A stretch of DNA of 64,000 nucleotides from Gemmatimonadota bacterium (GCA_027623325.1 JAQBXY010000001.1:1-64000); one strand, 5' to 3'; numbered from the stretch's first letter, positions 24,522 to 34,588 are shown. Notes: generated by a model from the letters alone, not told the origin. Program-made: numbers and translations.

Positions 24522-26183
24522 ATGCACTGGATCAACTGGGCCATCGTCGTCGCCTATCTCGTCTTTGTAGTCACGGACGGGATTCGAAAATCGAAAGACA
24601 CCGACACGATGGCCGGCTACTTCGCCGCCAATAAGAGCCTCCCCTGGTGGGTCGTCGGCCTATCGGTGATGGCGACGCAGCTTTCCGCCGTCACCATGAT
24701 CGGAACCACGGGACAGGGCGCTACGGACGGACTTCGATTCGTTCAGCTCTATTTTGGCCTTCCGATTGCGATGGTGATTCTCGGCGTGACTCTCGTGCCG
24801 ATGCTCCACGGCTCGGGCGTCTTCACCGCCTACGAGTTCCTGGAGCGCCGTTTCGACGCGAAAACGAGATCGCTGACCGCGTTTCTCTTTCTTTTGTCAC
24901 GGGGGATGTCCTGCGGCGCGATCATCGCGGCGCCCGGGGTCGTCTTCAGCGCGGTCTTCGGGATCCCGTTGGCCTGGAGCGTCGCTCTGATCGGTATCCC
25001 TACCGTCATCTACACGATGATCGGTGGCGTACAGGCGGTCGCCTGGGCCGACGTCAAGCAGATGTTCCTCATCGTGATCGCACTCTTGGCGATCGTGGCG
25101 GTCCTGATCTTTCAGATGCCCATTGCACCCGACGATGCCCTCCGGATCGCGGGGGCGACTGGACGGCTCAAGACGTTCGACTTTTCCTTCGACCTGAGTG
25201 AGACGTACACGTTCTGGTCGGGTGTCCTCGGCGGGACTTTCCTGATGCTCTCGTATTTCGGGACCGATCAGAGTCAGGTGCAACGCTACTTGACCGCGCG
25301 CTCGGTCGACGAGGCGAAGAGTTCGCTCCTGATGAGCGCCTATTGGAAGATTCCCCTTCAGGCTCTGGTGCTCCTCGTCGGCGTCGGGGTCTTCGTGTAT
25401 TCCCAGTTCGTGCGCCCGCCCCTCTTGTTCAACCCGGCGCACGAAGCCGCGGTCTCGGCGGAACGGGGCGCGGCGTACGACGACCTTCAGGCACAGTATG
25501 CCAATGCGTTTACGCTGCGCGAAACCGCCGCACTCAGCGTTGCCGACGCCGCGGACGACGCGACCGCTGCCACAGCGATGGGTGTGTTTCTCGCGCGCGA
25601 GGCCGACATCCAGGTAATCCGTGGTGAGGCATTGGGGCTTGCCGCCGAGGTCACCGGCGAGTCGGTGACGGATGTGAACTACATCATCCCGCGATTCGTG
25701 CTTTCGGAGCTACCCCTCGGTCTCGCGGGCCTCTTCATCGCGGGCGTCATCGCGGCCGCCATGTCCAGTGTCGCCGCGGAACTCAACTCGCTGGCGACGA
25801 CCAGTGTCATCGACTTCTACCGCCGTTGGGTGAAGCCGGAGGCGCCCGACGCCCACTACCTCAGAATTTCGCGCGGCGCGACGGCCTTCTGGGGGCTGTT
25901 CGCTTGCATCGTCGCGACGTATGCGGCGACGCTCGGATCGCTCATCGAGGTCGTAAACCGTTTCGGCTCGTTCTTCTACGGTTCGATTCTGGGCGTCTTC
26001 CTGCTGGCCATGATCCCGCGCGCACGTGGGACAGGAGCGTTCGTGGGCCTGATCGCGGGCATGGCTACGGTCGCGGCGGTGACGTTCGGAGCACCGTCCG
26101 TGTCCTTCCTCTGGCACAACGTGATCGGAGCCATCGTCGTTCTGGCGGTCGGTGTGGCCATGGGAGACCGCAGCGGCGCCTGA
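24522..26183 (+). CDS. Sodium:solute symporter (SSS family)
   Basis: This 553-residue membrane protein has about 13-14 helices of the SSS/SLC5 fold. Recognisable parts are TMAGYFAANKSLPWWVVGLS, the sodium-site region SVMATQLSAVTMIG, SYFGTDQSQVQRYLTARSVD, GLFIAGVIAAAMSSVAAELN and FGSFFYGSILGVFLLA. A roughly 90-residue acidic/alanine-rich extramembrane insert (about 305-390) separates the helices of the second half. Substrates of this branch range from sugars to carboxylates and cannot be chosen here. It follows the 41-residue membrane protein by 12 bases. Confidence 0.92.
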   Translation: MHWINWAIVVAYLVFVVTDGIRKSKDTDTMAGYFAANKSLPWWVVGLSVMATQLSAVTMIGTTGQGATDGLRFVQLYFGLPIAMVILGVTLVPMLHGSGVFTAYEFLERRFDAKTRSLTAFLFLLSRGMSCGAIIAAPGVVFSAVFGIPLAWSVALIGIPTVIYTMIGGVQAVAWADVKQMFLIVIALLAIVAVLIFQMPIAPDDALRIAGATGRLKTFDFSFDLSETYTFWSGVLGGTFLMLSYFGTDQSQVQRYLTARSVDEAKSSLLMSAYWKIPLQALVLLVGVGVFVYSQFVRPPLLFNPAHEAAVSAERGAAYDDLQAQYANAFTLRETAALSVADAADDATAATAMGVFLAREADIQVIRGEALGLAAEVTGESVTDVNYIIPRFVLSELPLGLAGLFIAGVIAAAMSSVAAELNSLATTSVIDFYRRWVKPEAPDAHYLRISRGATAFWGLFACIVATYAATLGSLIEVVNRFGSFFYGSILGVFLLAMIPRARGTGAFVGLIAGMATVAAVTFGAPSVSFLWHNVIGAIVVLAVGVAMGDRSGA

Positions 26184-26190
26184 CCCGCGG

Positions 26191-27219
26191 TCACCTCAAC
26201 GCGCCGCGCACGTCCTGGCTCCAGCGCCCGATCCATCCGTGCAGTTCGGCGGCGAGTGTGTCGATAGCAAGCGGATGAGGAGTCCATGGCTGGTCCAGTT
26301 CGAAGCCTGGAGGAAGGTCGGCCATGGCCACCGCTCCGTGGGAGGGCTCCCAGCGCGTGAACCGCTTCCTCGCGGTCAACACCTCGGCGGCGCCGAGGTG
26401 TTCGACGAAGCGACGGGCCGCTTCCTGGACGTCGGTGCCAGCCATGATCCCGACACCTCGGGCAACGACCGGTGTGCCCGTTTCCGGCGCCCGGTAGTGC
26501 AGCCAGTCCGCGCCCGAATGCCTGGCTTCTTCGACAACGGCTCGCGGCAGGATCGTGAACAGCGCGTCGCCCGACTCGAGCGCCCGGAAGATCTCACGCG
26601 CATCATCCACGTAGCGTTCGGCTCTCGTGTCGAGTCTTGCGAGACGATCGAACGCCACGGGCAGGTCGCCCCCCTCACGCATGACGTCGACGATCAATGC
26701 GCCGAGGAGGTACGCCCCGTCCTCCGTCGTGGACGGCTCCAGGAAGTGTGCCTCTTCAGCCCATCGGAAGTGGAAGAGGTCGATCCAATCCCGTGGAGCG
26801 CGCGTCAACGGAAGTTGTTCCCTGTTGAAAGCGATGACATAGGGAGAAACGAGCGTGACATGCCACCGATCGTCGCCGTCGGAAGCACCGAGCAGATTGG
26901 CTCTGTCGGCGTCCGCCGTCACCCACGAGGGGCGGTAGGCTTGGAGAACACCGGCCTTCGCAGCCTGTGCGAGTCCGATGGCCGAAGCACCCCACCAAAC
27001 ATCGAACGACGCCCCCCTTTCGGCCTGCGCTTCGGCAAACGACTCGTCGTCATCGCGTACCGAGAAACGGAGATTGATGTCGAGGTACTTCGCTTCGAAC
27101 GACTTCTCGACGAAGTCGCGCAAGTCGCGCGGGAGGGTGGTGCGGACGACGAGCGTGGTCTCCCTACCCGAGCATCCGCACGCCACGAGAGCGCAGGTGA
27201 GGAGAATCGTCCGGCGCAT
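26191..27219 (-). CDS. Solute-binding lipoprotein (ABC type)
   Basis: This 342-residue protein has a lipoprotein signal (LLTCALVACGC) and an extracellular solute-binding fold like that of iron/sulfate-type binding proteins (TTLVVRTTLPRDLRDFVEKS, FDVWWGASAIGLAQAAKAGV, LVSPYVIAFNREQ, PRDWIDLF). The ATG at 27219 was chosen because it shares a base with the stop of the PIG-L gene (TGATG); an upstream start adds only non-family sequence. No permease or ATPase follows it. Its partner may be the BMP-type importer encoded upstream in the same run or may be elsewhere. Confidence 0.75.
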   Translation of the reverse strand: MRRTILLTCALVACGCSGRETTLVVRTTLPRDLRDFVEKSFEAKYLDINLRFSVRDDDESFAEAQAERGASFDVWWGASAIGLAQAAKAGVLQAYRPSWVTADADRANLLGASDGDDRWHVTLVSPYVIAFNREQLPLTRAPRDWIDLFHFRWAEEAHFLEPSTTEDGAYLLGALIVDVMREGGDLPVAFDRLARLDTRAERYVDDAREIFRALESGDALFTILPRAVVEEARHSGADWLHYRAPETGTPVVARGVGIMAGTDVQEAARRFVEHLGAAEVLTARKRFTRWEPSHGAVAMADLPPGFELDQPWTPHPLAIDTLAAELHGWIGRWSQDVRGALR

Positions 27220-29897
27220 CACCGGCCCGGGGCGAAAGCGTTCCACTCCTCCGCCCGGAGCGAGATCAGATTCGCGAAGAGCCGATAGGCTCCAGGGACC
27301 TGTCCGAACCACTGCCGGAAAAACGAAAGACCAGTGTAGACGAACAGCCCATCGCCCACGGGAGCGACGAGGAGCGATCCCCTCTTTGGCTCTTCGCCCG
27401 GATCATTGAGTTCCATGACCGGCACGTAGCGGTCGTCCCACTCTGCACCGAAGTACAGTCCACGCTCCTGCACCCAGTCATCGAAATCGGTCTCGGTAAT
27501 GCGATTCGGGGTGGTGAAGATCGGAGCGGCGGGCTCGAGCATGAGAACCGCCGCGGTCTCGTCGGCCACGCGAGGAGAGTTTCGCCCAACTACCAGATCG
27601 TAGGGGGCCAGATTCCCGAGCGGACCCCGATTGTATTGGACGACGACGGTTCCGCCGGATCTCGCGAAGTCGAGCAGTTGACCCGCAGCAGCCTGGACAT
27701 CGGGGCGGGTCTCGTAGGCGCGCACCCCAAGCACAATCGTCCCGAAACCCTCGAACGCACCATCCCGCACTCGAGCTTCGTCCAACAGTTCCACCTCGGC
27801 ACCCATTTGACGAACGGCCTCCGGACCATCGTCTCCTGAACCCATGATGTACCCAACACGCAGCCCCTCCGACACGGCCACAGGCACGATCGACACCACG
27901 ACCTCAGCGGGCGCGAAAAGTGCTGCCCGTTCGATGTGATCGTAGTCGATGAGCGCGTATCCCTCCTGGAACGACCGACCTTCGGCCGTTTCTGCGACGA
28001 CCTCGAAACGATGACGCCCAGCCGTGACAGCGGCATCCGGTTGAATCGCGAAAGTCATAGCCCGCTCGGCTCCAGCCTGCCCCAGCTCGAATTCCTGGAC
28101 CGACGGCGACACAGTCCAACCCGAGGGCGCACGTAGACTCACCCGACCCGAGTCACCCGTGTCCGACTCCGAGCGCACTACCACGGACACCGATCGCGCG
28201 CCTGTGCGGCCCTGAGGCCAGGTCAGTCCTGCCGGCGACGCCCGCACCGACACGGACGGCACGACCAGCACGAGCCTTTCGTATTCGCCGTAGCTCGGAT
28301 CGACCCCGACGTAACGCCACTCTCGCGACATCGTGCGTTCCACTGCGGAGGCACCTTGATCGGCATCGGCAAGAAACGAGAAGACTGCGTCGGCCGTCAC
28401 CGCGATCGGGTCCCTTGGCAGACCCCATAACGTGTGGTCGTTCGGCCAACGATAACGCACGCCGTCACGGTCCTGTCGCAGGTAGTAGAGCCGCGAGACA
28501 TCGGCATCGCGGGGGACCGCGACCTCGAAGGTCCAGCGCGCGAGGGACCCCGTCTCGAGCATCCCGGATGGCGCGAGTCCCTCGACCGCCGACAGACTCG
28601 CGCGCCATCCCTCGGGCAGGTGAAGCACCGCGTCGGGGGCCGCGATCGTATAGGCGCCCCCGTTCCACAACTGGGCCTGCACTCGAACGGTCTGCCCGGG
28701 AACAATCAGATCATCGTCCGAGCGGACGTCGAACGAGACTCCCGTCGCGGCCATGATCGCCCGATTCAGGACATCGTGCTTTTCGGCCGTCGCCCGGTCG
28801 AACTCCCTATCCCTGGCGGCGCCCCCCACCCTACGGGCTTCCGACAGGTGGTCCATCGCCTCCATGAGGTCGGGAGCAATCCGGGCGGGGTCGAGGCCCA
28901 AACCCTCGATCGCACGATGCACGGAAGTGCGATACGCCTCGAGGTGCTGACGCGCGGCACGCGCTGTCGCCGCGGGAAGCCGCGCGGTCAGCCCGACGAG
29001 TGTGGTGTCGATCCCCGAGAAGAGCTCCTGTCCTTCGTCCCGGACGCGACTCTCCACCAGAAGTACACCGGTGAGACGAGGCCCCGCGGGTTGCGCGGAG
29101 CCCATGTCCTGCGAGCGGTGCTGACTCCGACTCTCCATGGAAAGCTGGAGCAGGGATCGTCCCAGAAGAGGATCGAGTCGGCCCGTCTCGATATCGAGAG
29201 ACCCGTCGTCTAGATCAGCAGCATTGGAGAAGAAGCGTCGCCTCGACGTCTGGTACAGCTTGGAGGGGGCCCACGCCTCGAGGCCCAGCGCGAGCTGCTC
29301 CGGGAAACGCGCCGGATCGGCAGCAGCGGCAAAGGCCGCGGTCGCCATGAGGCCAGCAGCCTGGTGCTGGCCGTGGCCATCGCTTGGGGTCCCGCTGAAG
29401 ACCGACACGATCACCTGTGGACGGTACGTGCGGACGACCCAGACTACATCCGCCAAAAGCTCCTCACTCGGCCAGAGCGACAGCGCTTCCTCCGCACTCT
29501 TCGAGAATCCGTAGTCGAACGCTCTCGTGAAGAACTGATCCCCACCGTCGAGCCTGCGGGCGGCCATCAACTCACCCGTACGAACGATTCCCAGTCCCTC
29601 CCACAGCTCCGGCCCGATGAGGTTCTGACCGCCGTCTCCTCGAGTCAGCGCGAGGTAGGCCGTCTCGGCTCCCCACCCACGCGCGAGCGTGGTGAGAAGG
29701 CTCGTGTCTTCGTCATCGGGGTGCGCGCCAATCATCAGAACCCGTTTCACACCGTCCATTTGACGCAGCAGAAGGCCCGTCGCGACGACGCCCGTCCCTT
29801 CCATGCTCTGAGAACGCACCTCGGTAGGACTTCCCGACAGGACCGAAAGAGCCAGGACCAGCAGCACCCGCCACCGGGCTGAGCGGTAAGCCCGCAT
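27219..29897 (-). CDS. Exported PIG-L/LmbE-family deacetylase
   Basis: This 892-residue protein has a signal peptide followed by the zinc-dependent PIG-L domain. AHPDDE (about residue 58) and the HGQH segment supply the metal ligands. The middle carries Ig-like/NEW3-like beta domains (VQAQLWNGGAYTIA, TFAIQPDAAVTAGRHRFEVV). The last 250 residues resemble a glutamine-amidotransferase-like/ThuA-type fold (IVLGVRAYETRPDVQAAAGQ). Such proteins deacetylate N-acetylglucosamine-containing molecules; exported members are thought to act on sugar polymers. It lies 77 bases after a permease gene and overlaps the downstream lipoprotein by one base, so it probably belongs to the importer operon. Confidence 0.85.
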   Translation of the reverse strand: MRAYRSARWRVLLVLALSVLSGSPTEVRSQSMEGTGVVATGLLLRQMDGVKRVLMIGAHPDDEDTSLLTTLARGWGAETAYLALTRGDGGQNLIGPELWEGLGIVRTGELMAARRLDGGDQFFTRAFDYGFSKSAEEALSLWPSEELLADVVWVVRTYRPQVIVSVFSGTPSDGHGQHQAAGLMATAAFAAAADPARFPEQLALGLEAWAPSKLYQTSRRRFFSNAADLDDGSLDIETGRLDPLLGRSLLQLSMESRSQHRSQDMGSAQPAGPRLTGVLLVESRVRDEGQELFSGIDTTLVGLTARLPAATARAARQHLEAYRTSVHRAIEGLGLDPARIAPDLMEAMDHLSEARRVGGAARDREFDRATAEKHDVLNRAIMAATGVSFDVRSDDDLIVPGQTVRVQAQLWNGGAYTIAAPDAVLHLPEGWRASLSAVEGLAPSGMLETGSLARWTFEVAVPRDADVSRLYYLRQDRDGVRYRWPNDHTLWGLPRDPIAVTADAVFSFLADADQGASAVERTMSREWRYVGVDPSYGEYERLVLVVPSVSVRASPAGLTWPQGRTGARSVSVVVRSESDTGDSGRVSLRAPSGWTVSPSVQEFELGQAGAERAMTFAIQPDAAVTAGRHRFEVVAETAEGRSFQEGYALIDYDHIERAALFAPAEVVVSIVPVAVSEGLRVGYIMGSGDDGPEAVRQMGAEVELLDEARVRDGAFEGFGTIVLGVRAYETRPDVQAAAGQLLDFARSGGTVVVQYNRGPLGNLAPYDLVVGRNSPRVADETAAVLMLEPAAPIFTTPNRITETDFDDWVQERGLYFGAEWDDRYVPVMELNDPGEEPKRGSLLVAPVGDGLFVYTGLSFFRQWFGQVPGAYRLFANLISLRAEEWNAFAPGR

Positions 29898-29973
29898 TAG
29901 TCACTCCACGAACGAATCAATCGATGACACAGAAGCCTAAGATAGGTCGGCCCCACAAAATGGGGACAGCCGC

Positions 29974-30897
29974 TCACTCCGAACGCCAGGGCAGCGCCAG
30001 GGCCGCTGGCGCCCTCGACCGACCGACCCACCCCGCCAGGGCGGCCAAGGTGAGCACATAGGGAAGCGCCAGGAACAGTTGGTAGGGGGCGTCGAATCCG
30101 AACGCCTGCAAAAAGAACTGCAGTGCCGACGCAGCGCCGAAAAAGAGGGCAGCACACAGTACAAGCAGCGGATTCCAGCGACCCAGGACCACGACCGCGA
30201 TCGCGATGAAGCCTCTGCCCGCGCTCATGCCCTCGGCGAACGTGCCCGCATGAGCCAACGCTAGATGGGCTCCTGCGAGCCCTGCGAGTCCACCCCCAAA
30301 CACTGTGGCCAGGAAACGAACCCGCCGCACCCGCACGCCGGCCGCATGGGCTGCAATGGGCGCCTCGCCCACCGCTCGCAGCTCGAGGCCCCACGCGGTC
30401 CGGAAGAGGAAGTACCACAGGGCAGGCGCCAGAGCGTAGGCGACGTAGGCGGTGGGGGCCTGGTCGAAAAGGGCACCGCCGATCCAGGGGATGTCCGAAA
30501 GGAGCGGCACCGGCGCAGATGGAAGGGTCGGCAACGTGAGTGCCGTGCCGGTAGCACCGAAACGAGCCTGGTACACCGCCCCAGTCAGCCCGAGTCCTCC
30601 CAAGGTGATCGCAGTGCCCGTGATGATCTGATCGGTACCGAGCCCGATCGCGAATGCGGCGAACACAAAGGCAACGGCCACACCCGCCAGGGCACCGGCC
30701 ATGACGCCAACCGCCGGATCTCCAAAGGCGAGGGCGCCCACGGCCCCACCGAGGGCCCCCGCGATGATGGACCCCTCGAGGCCAATGTTGATGACGCCGC
30801 TGCGCTCGGTGATCGTCTCGCCCAGCGCTGCTAAAGCGAGCGGGATTCCCAGTCGGACCCCGGACTCCAGGAACAGGGCGATCTCGATCTCGTTCAC
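29974..30897 (-). CDS. BMP-type ABC importer permease (second)
   Basis: This 307-residue inner-membrane permease is of the branched/simple-sugar-nucleoside class that works with BMP-family binding proteins. It has eight or so helices and the conserved ITERSGVINIGLEGSIIAGA segment, GTDQIITGTAITLGGLGLTG and ELRAVGEAPIAAHAAGVRVR, the coupling region. The ATG overlaps the stop of the other permease by four bases. Together with that permease, the double ATPase and the lipoprotein it completes an importer, most likely for nucleosides. Confidence 0.92.
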   Translation of the reverse strand: MNEIEIALFLESGVRLGIPLALAALGETITERSGVINIGLEGSIIAGALGGAVGALAFGDPAVGVMAGALAGVAVAFVFAAFAIGLGTDQIITGTAITLGGLGLTGAVYQARFGATGTALTLPTLPSAPVPLLSDIPWIGGALFDQAPTAYVAYALAPALWYFLFRTAWGLELRAVGEAPIAAHAAGVRVRRVRFLATVFGGGLAGLAGAHLALAHAGTFAEGMSAGRGFIAIAVVVLGRWNPLLVLCAALFFGAASALQFFLQAFGFDAPYQLFLALPYVLTLAALAGWVGRSRAPAALALPWRSE

Positions 30898-31967
30898 GAA
30901 CCCCCTCGCCTTCCCACGGCCCGCAGACGGGCCAGGGCGAGGACGGTGAGGATGACCGAAGCCTCGACCACACCGACCCAGGCGGCAGGAACGCCGGCCT
31001 CACGCTGCATGGCGCCCGCACCGGCCTGCAGCGCGCCGAAGAACACGCCCGCCACGACAACGCCAATTGGATCTAGCGCACCGAGCAGCGCGACGGCGAT
31101 AGCAGTGTAGCCCCACCCCGGCGAAAGCCCCTCGTAGAGGGCATAGGTCAGACCCGAGATCTCGACACCACCCGCGATTCCGGCGATCCCGCCCGAGACC
31201 AGGAAGCTCGCCAGCACGACCCTACCCGTTCGAATTCGACCGGCGACGCGCGCCGCCTCGGGTGAGGCGCCTACCGCCCGGAGTTGAAAGCCGAAGGTCG
31301 AGCGGCGCAGCAGCACCGCGAGGCCGGCGGCCAGCAGTAGCGCGAGGGCAAATCCAAGGTGAAGTCGCGTGCTAGGGACAAGTATTGGGAGCCGCGCAGC
31401 CTCGACGAGTCGATCGGTCTGCGGGAAGACGCCACGCGACTCTTGGAGAGGTCCATGGACCATATATGCTGCGAGGTATATCCCAACGAAGTTCATGAGG
31501 ATCGTCGTGATCACCTCGCCTATCCCGAGACGTAAGCGCATCAGCGCAGGCACCATCGCCCACGCGGCGCCCCCCAGCGTAGCCGCCATCAACACCGCGG
31601 GAACGAGAATCAGAGCCGGAAGGGTCGCACCCCTGAGACCGACCCACACCGCCGCGATCGCACCCGCGTACAGCTGACCTTCCGCCCCGATGTTCCAGAC
31701 CCCGGCTCGAAACGCCAACGACACCGCCAGGCCCGTGAGGATCAGAGGTACCGAGCGCACGAGTGTAATCGAGGCAAACGTGTTCCAGGATCCGAACGAT
31801 CCTCGGAACATGGCGCCTGCCGCGACTTGTGGGTCATAGCCCCCCCACCACAAGAGCACCGCCCCGATGAGGGCGGTCGCGCCCACGGCCACGACGCCGA
31901 CTCCGACGCGCGCGCGAACATCCTTGGCCACATCGACACCACCCGGTCGGGCAGCATGTTCACGCAT
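30894..31967 (-). CDS. BMP-type ABC importer permease (first)
   Basis: This 357-residue inner-membrane permease of the same importer has the conserved RAGVWNIGAEGQLYAGAIAA and the coupling segment FGFQLRAVGASPEAARVAGR. It is the longer permease of the pair, as usual for the YufP type. The ATG at 31967 (MREHAARPGG) was chosen over a start 21 codons earlier; it overlaps the ATPase stop by eight bases. The four-gene order lipoprotein, ATPase, permease, permease is the standard BMP arrangement. Confidence 0.9.
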   Translation of the reverse strand: MREHAARPGGVDVAKDVRARVGVGVVAVGATALIGAVLLWWGGYDPQVAAGAMFRGSFGSWNTFASITLVRSVPLILTGLAVSLAFRAGVWNIGAEGQLYAGAIAAVWVGLRGATLPALILVPAVLMAATLGGAAWAMVPALMRLRLGIGEVITTILMNFVGIYLAAYMVHGPLQESRGVFPQTDRLVEAARLPILVPSTRLHLGFALALLLAAGLAVLLRRSTFGFQLRAVGASPEAARVAGRIRTGRVVLASFLVSGGIAGIAGGVEISGLTYALYEGLSPGWGYTAIAVALLGALDPIGVVVAGVFFGALQAGAGAMQREAGVPAAWVGVVEASVILTVLALARLRAVGRRGGS

Positions 31968-33450
31968 GTGCGAACGCACCCCCGAGCATGAGCGCCCCCA
32001 CGCCCTCACGGCTCCTCTGACCTTCATCAACCTCGAGGAGCCGGCCCCTCGTCATGGCGAACACTCGATCCGATAGCGCCAGAACCTCATCCAGGTCTGT
32101 ACTGACAAGCACTACGCCGACACCAGTCGCCACGAGTCTTCGAATTTCGTCGTGTACGAATGCGGCTGCTGCTACGTCGAGTCCGCGTGTCGGATTCTCT
32201 GCTATGAGCAGGTCGGTCGCGATCGAGAGCTCGCGTCCGACGACGACACGCTGCTGGTTTCCGCCCGAGAGCGACCCCGCCAGGACCGACGTGGACGTCG
32301 CCTGCACCTCGAATCGCTCGTGAATCGTCTCGGCGTGGCGGGTAAGCTCACTCCATCGGAGCCAGGGTCCGTCCTGGTACGCGGCGACACGATGAAGGGC
32401 CAGGGCAACGTTGTCCGTAAGATCGAAGGCGGCGATCAGTCCTTCCGTGGAGCGATCCTGGGGGATGAACCCAAGACCCTCGGGGAGTGTCACGGACCCA
32501 CGCGTCGCAGACACGCGACCCGCCAGCAGAAGCGCGAGCGAGCGCTGGCCGTTGCCCTCGACGCCGGCAACGCCCACGACCTGCCCGCGGTACACGTGAA
32601 GCGAGACTTCCTCCAGGTCGACACCAGGCCCACCCGTCACCGACACGCGATCCAGGTGGGCCACGCTCTCGCCCGGCTCCCTCTTCGTCGATCGAGGCTC
32701 GACGTCCACACCGATCGCGATGGCGTCCACCGGGTCCGCGCCGACCATCGCGCGTACGAGGTCGGGTATCTCATAGTCGCCTGGAACGGTAGAAAGCACC
32801 GTTCGGCCCGCTCTCAATACCGTGAGCCGATCCGCGACCATAAGAACTTCGTCGAGCTTGTGGGCCACCAACACCACCGCTCGTCCTTCCGCCGCCAGCT
32901 CCCGGAGTAGTGCGAAGAGCCCCGAGATTTCGTTCGGAGCGAGCACGGCCGTCGGTTCATCGAGAACCAACACCCTCGGGTTTTTCAAGAGAGCCTTCAG
33001 GATCTCGAGCCTCTGCTTGTCTCCCACGCCCAGGTGATCGACGCGAGAGTCCAAAGGCACTCGCAGGCCGATACGATCCATGAGCTTCAGGGCCTTCGCT
33101 CGCACGTCCCTGACCGGATCAGCCCACCCGCGCGCCAGGCCGAGGGCCAGATTCTCAAGGACGCTTTGGGCCGGAACGAGGGCGAAATGCTGGTGAGCGA
33201 GCGCGATGCCGCACGTCCACGCCTCGCGAGGCGTCTGGAAGGACACGACCGATCCGCCGACCTCGATCGTACCGGCATCGGGACGCAGCATACCGCCGAT
33301 CACATTCAGGAGCGTGGTCTTGCCCGCCCCGTTGGCTCCGAGCAGCCCGTGGACTTCACCCGCCCGAAGTATGAGGTCGGCCCCGTCGAGAGCGACAACC
33401 GACCCGAACCGCCGCTCGATGCCGTCGAGCCGGGCCAGCACTTCACTCAC
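31960..33450 (-). CDS. Double-domain ABC ATPase of BMP-type importer
   Basis: This 496-residue protein has two ABC ATPase domains in tandem. The first has Walker A GANGAGKTT, a signature of the LGVGDKQRLEI form and Walker B VLVLDEPTAVL. The second has the degenerate Walker A VAGVEGNGQRSL, the signature LSGGNQQRVVVGREL and AENPTRGLDVAA. One normal and one degenerate site is standard for this sugar/nucleoside ATPase class. Its start overlaps the lipoprotein stop by four bases. Confidence 0.94.
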   Translation of the reverse strand: MSEVLARLDGIERRFGSVVALDGADLILRAGEVHGLLGANGAGKTTLLNVIGGMLRPDAGTIEVGGSVVSFQTPREAWTCGIALAHQHFALVPAQSVLENLALGLARGWADPVRDVRAKALKLMDRIGLRVPLDSRVDHLGVGDKQRLEILKALLKNPRVLVLDEPTAVLAPNEISGLFALLRELAAEGRAVVLVAHKLDEVLMVADRLTVLRAGRTVLSTVPGDYEIPDLVRAMVGADPVDAIAIGVDVEPRSTKREPGESVAHLDRVSVTGGPGVDLEEVSLHVYRGQVVGVAGVEGNGQRSLALLLAGRVSATRGSVTLPEGLGFIPQDRSTEGLIAAFDLTDNVALALHRVAAYQDGPWLRWSELTRHAETIHERFEVQATSTSVLAGSLSGGNQQRVVVGRELSIATDLLIAENPTRGLDVAAAAFVHDEIRRLVATGVGVVLVSTDLDEVLALSDRVFAMTRGRLLEVDEGQRSREGVGALMLGGAFAHA

Positions 33451-34466
33451 CGCACTCCCACCTCCCCTTCTACGAAGGCAACACGGGGAACCACCAATTC
33501 ACCCGAGCGGATCTGCGTGCGGGAGAGGTCGATCCGTTCGAGGAGATCGAGCGGGACGACGTGCGCCAGTGCCGGGTTGATCACGAAGTCCACGACCTGC
33601 TGATTCGAGCCCGCGTAGATCGCTTCGCCGCCGACGTCGCCTTCCTGCCAAGCGAGGGCGACGGCTACGAACGCCTCGGGAATCCGGATCACCGCGCTCC
33701 CGACGATCACGTCGGGAGCTACGTCGTTCTGGTCGCTGTTCATGCCGAGCGCCCACGTCGTCCGACCTGCAGCAACGGACTCGCGCACGGCCTGGAAGAC
33801 ACCGAACGACGCCGCGTCTACGTTGTGGATGATGACGTCGGCACCACGATTGATCTGGGCAACGGTCGCTTCCTTCGCCGCCGCGACGTCGTTCCAGTCA
33901 CCCGTGAAGGTCTCGAGAACACGCACCTCCGGATCAATCGCTCGAGCCCCAGCCTCGAACGCCCGGAACGTCCCCTGCGCAGGGGGAATCGCGACACCCC
34001 CGACCATGCCAACGATGCCGGTGCGAGACAGCCCCGCCGCGGCCATTCCGGCCAGGTAACTGCCCTCCTCGAGACGAAAAATGAGCGGCACCACATTGGC
34101 GGCGACCCGCCCCCCACCCGACACGATGATGGTCGTGTTCGGAAACAGCTCACCTGCTCGGATGGCGGCGTCCTGATACTCGAAGCCGTGCGCGAAGATG
34201 AGGTCGTACCCATCGGCTGCGTATGCCAGGAACGCCTCATCGAATTCGGCGGGGGTCCTGGTCTGTTGGTGGCTTACCTGAGCACCGAGGAAGCTCTCGA
34301 TCAGCTTGAGTCCGTCGTAGGCACCGGCGTACCACCCCGCGTCGCTGACCGGCCCCGAGGTGAGTAACGCGGCACGGAGGGCCACATCGACTTCCGAGTC
34401 CCCTCCGGAGCAACCGACCGCCACAACCGACGCGAGGATGGAGAGGAACCGGGAGGGTCGATTCAT
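33447..34466 (-). CDS. BMP-family substrate-binding lipoprotein
   Basis: This 339-residue lipoprotein (lipobox VAVGC) is of the PnrA/Med family, binding proteins that mostly take up purine nucleosides. Typical segments are ALLTSGPVSDAGWYAGAYDG, DGYDLIFAHGFEYQDAAIRA, GMVGGVAIPPAQGTFRAFEA and ADVIIHNVDAASFGVFQAVR. It is the first gene of the leftward importer run and diverges from an SNF-family transporter, with about 150 bases between the starts. The nucleoside specificity is known of the family and inferred here. Confidence 0.9.
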   Translation of the reverse strand: MNRPSRFLSILASVVAVGCSGGDSEVDVALRAALLTSGPVSDAGWYAGAYDGLKLIESFLGAQVSHQQTRTPAEFDEAFLAYAADGYDLIFAHGFEYQDAAIRAGELFPNTTIIVSGGGRVAANVVPLIFRLEEGSYLAGMAAAGLSRTGIVGMVGGVAIPPAQGTFRAFEAGARAIDPEVRVLETFTGDWNDVAAAKEATVAQINRGADVIIHNVDAASFGVFQAVRESVAAGRTTWALGMNSDQNDVAPDVIVGSAVIRIPEAFVAVALAWQEGDVGGEAIYAGSNQQVVDFVINPALAHVVPLDLLERIDLSRTQIRSGELVVPRVAFVEGEVGVR

Positions 34467-34537
34467 CGTGGACGCTCGGGCGTGAGGGTCGATCGGAACG
34501 GGCTACAGTAAACCGCTGCTTGTCGGGAGTTCAAAGC

Positions 34538-34588
34538 GCCCGGTATGTTCGGGCCGAAGCCCCGCCCCGTGAGGGCGTCCGGCGGGGC
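34538..34588 (+). other. Two consecutive hairpins in the SNF transporter 5' leader
   Basis: GCCCG/CGGGC (34538-34542 with 34550-34554) and GCCCCGCC/GGCGGGGC (34559-34566 with 34581-34588) can fold one after the other, 30 bases before the transporter ATG. Neither has a U tract. They may be a folded leader or simply GC-rich chance pairing. No known riboswitch consensus was recognised. Confidence 0.3.
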
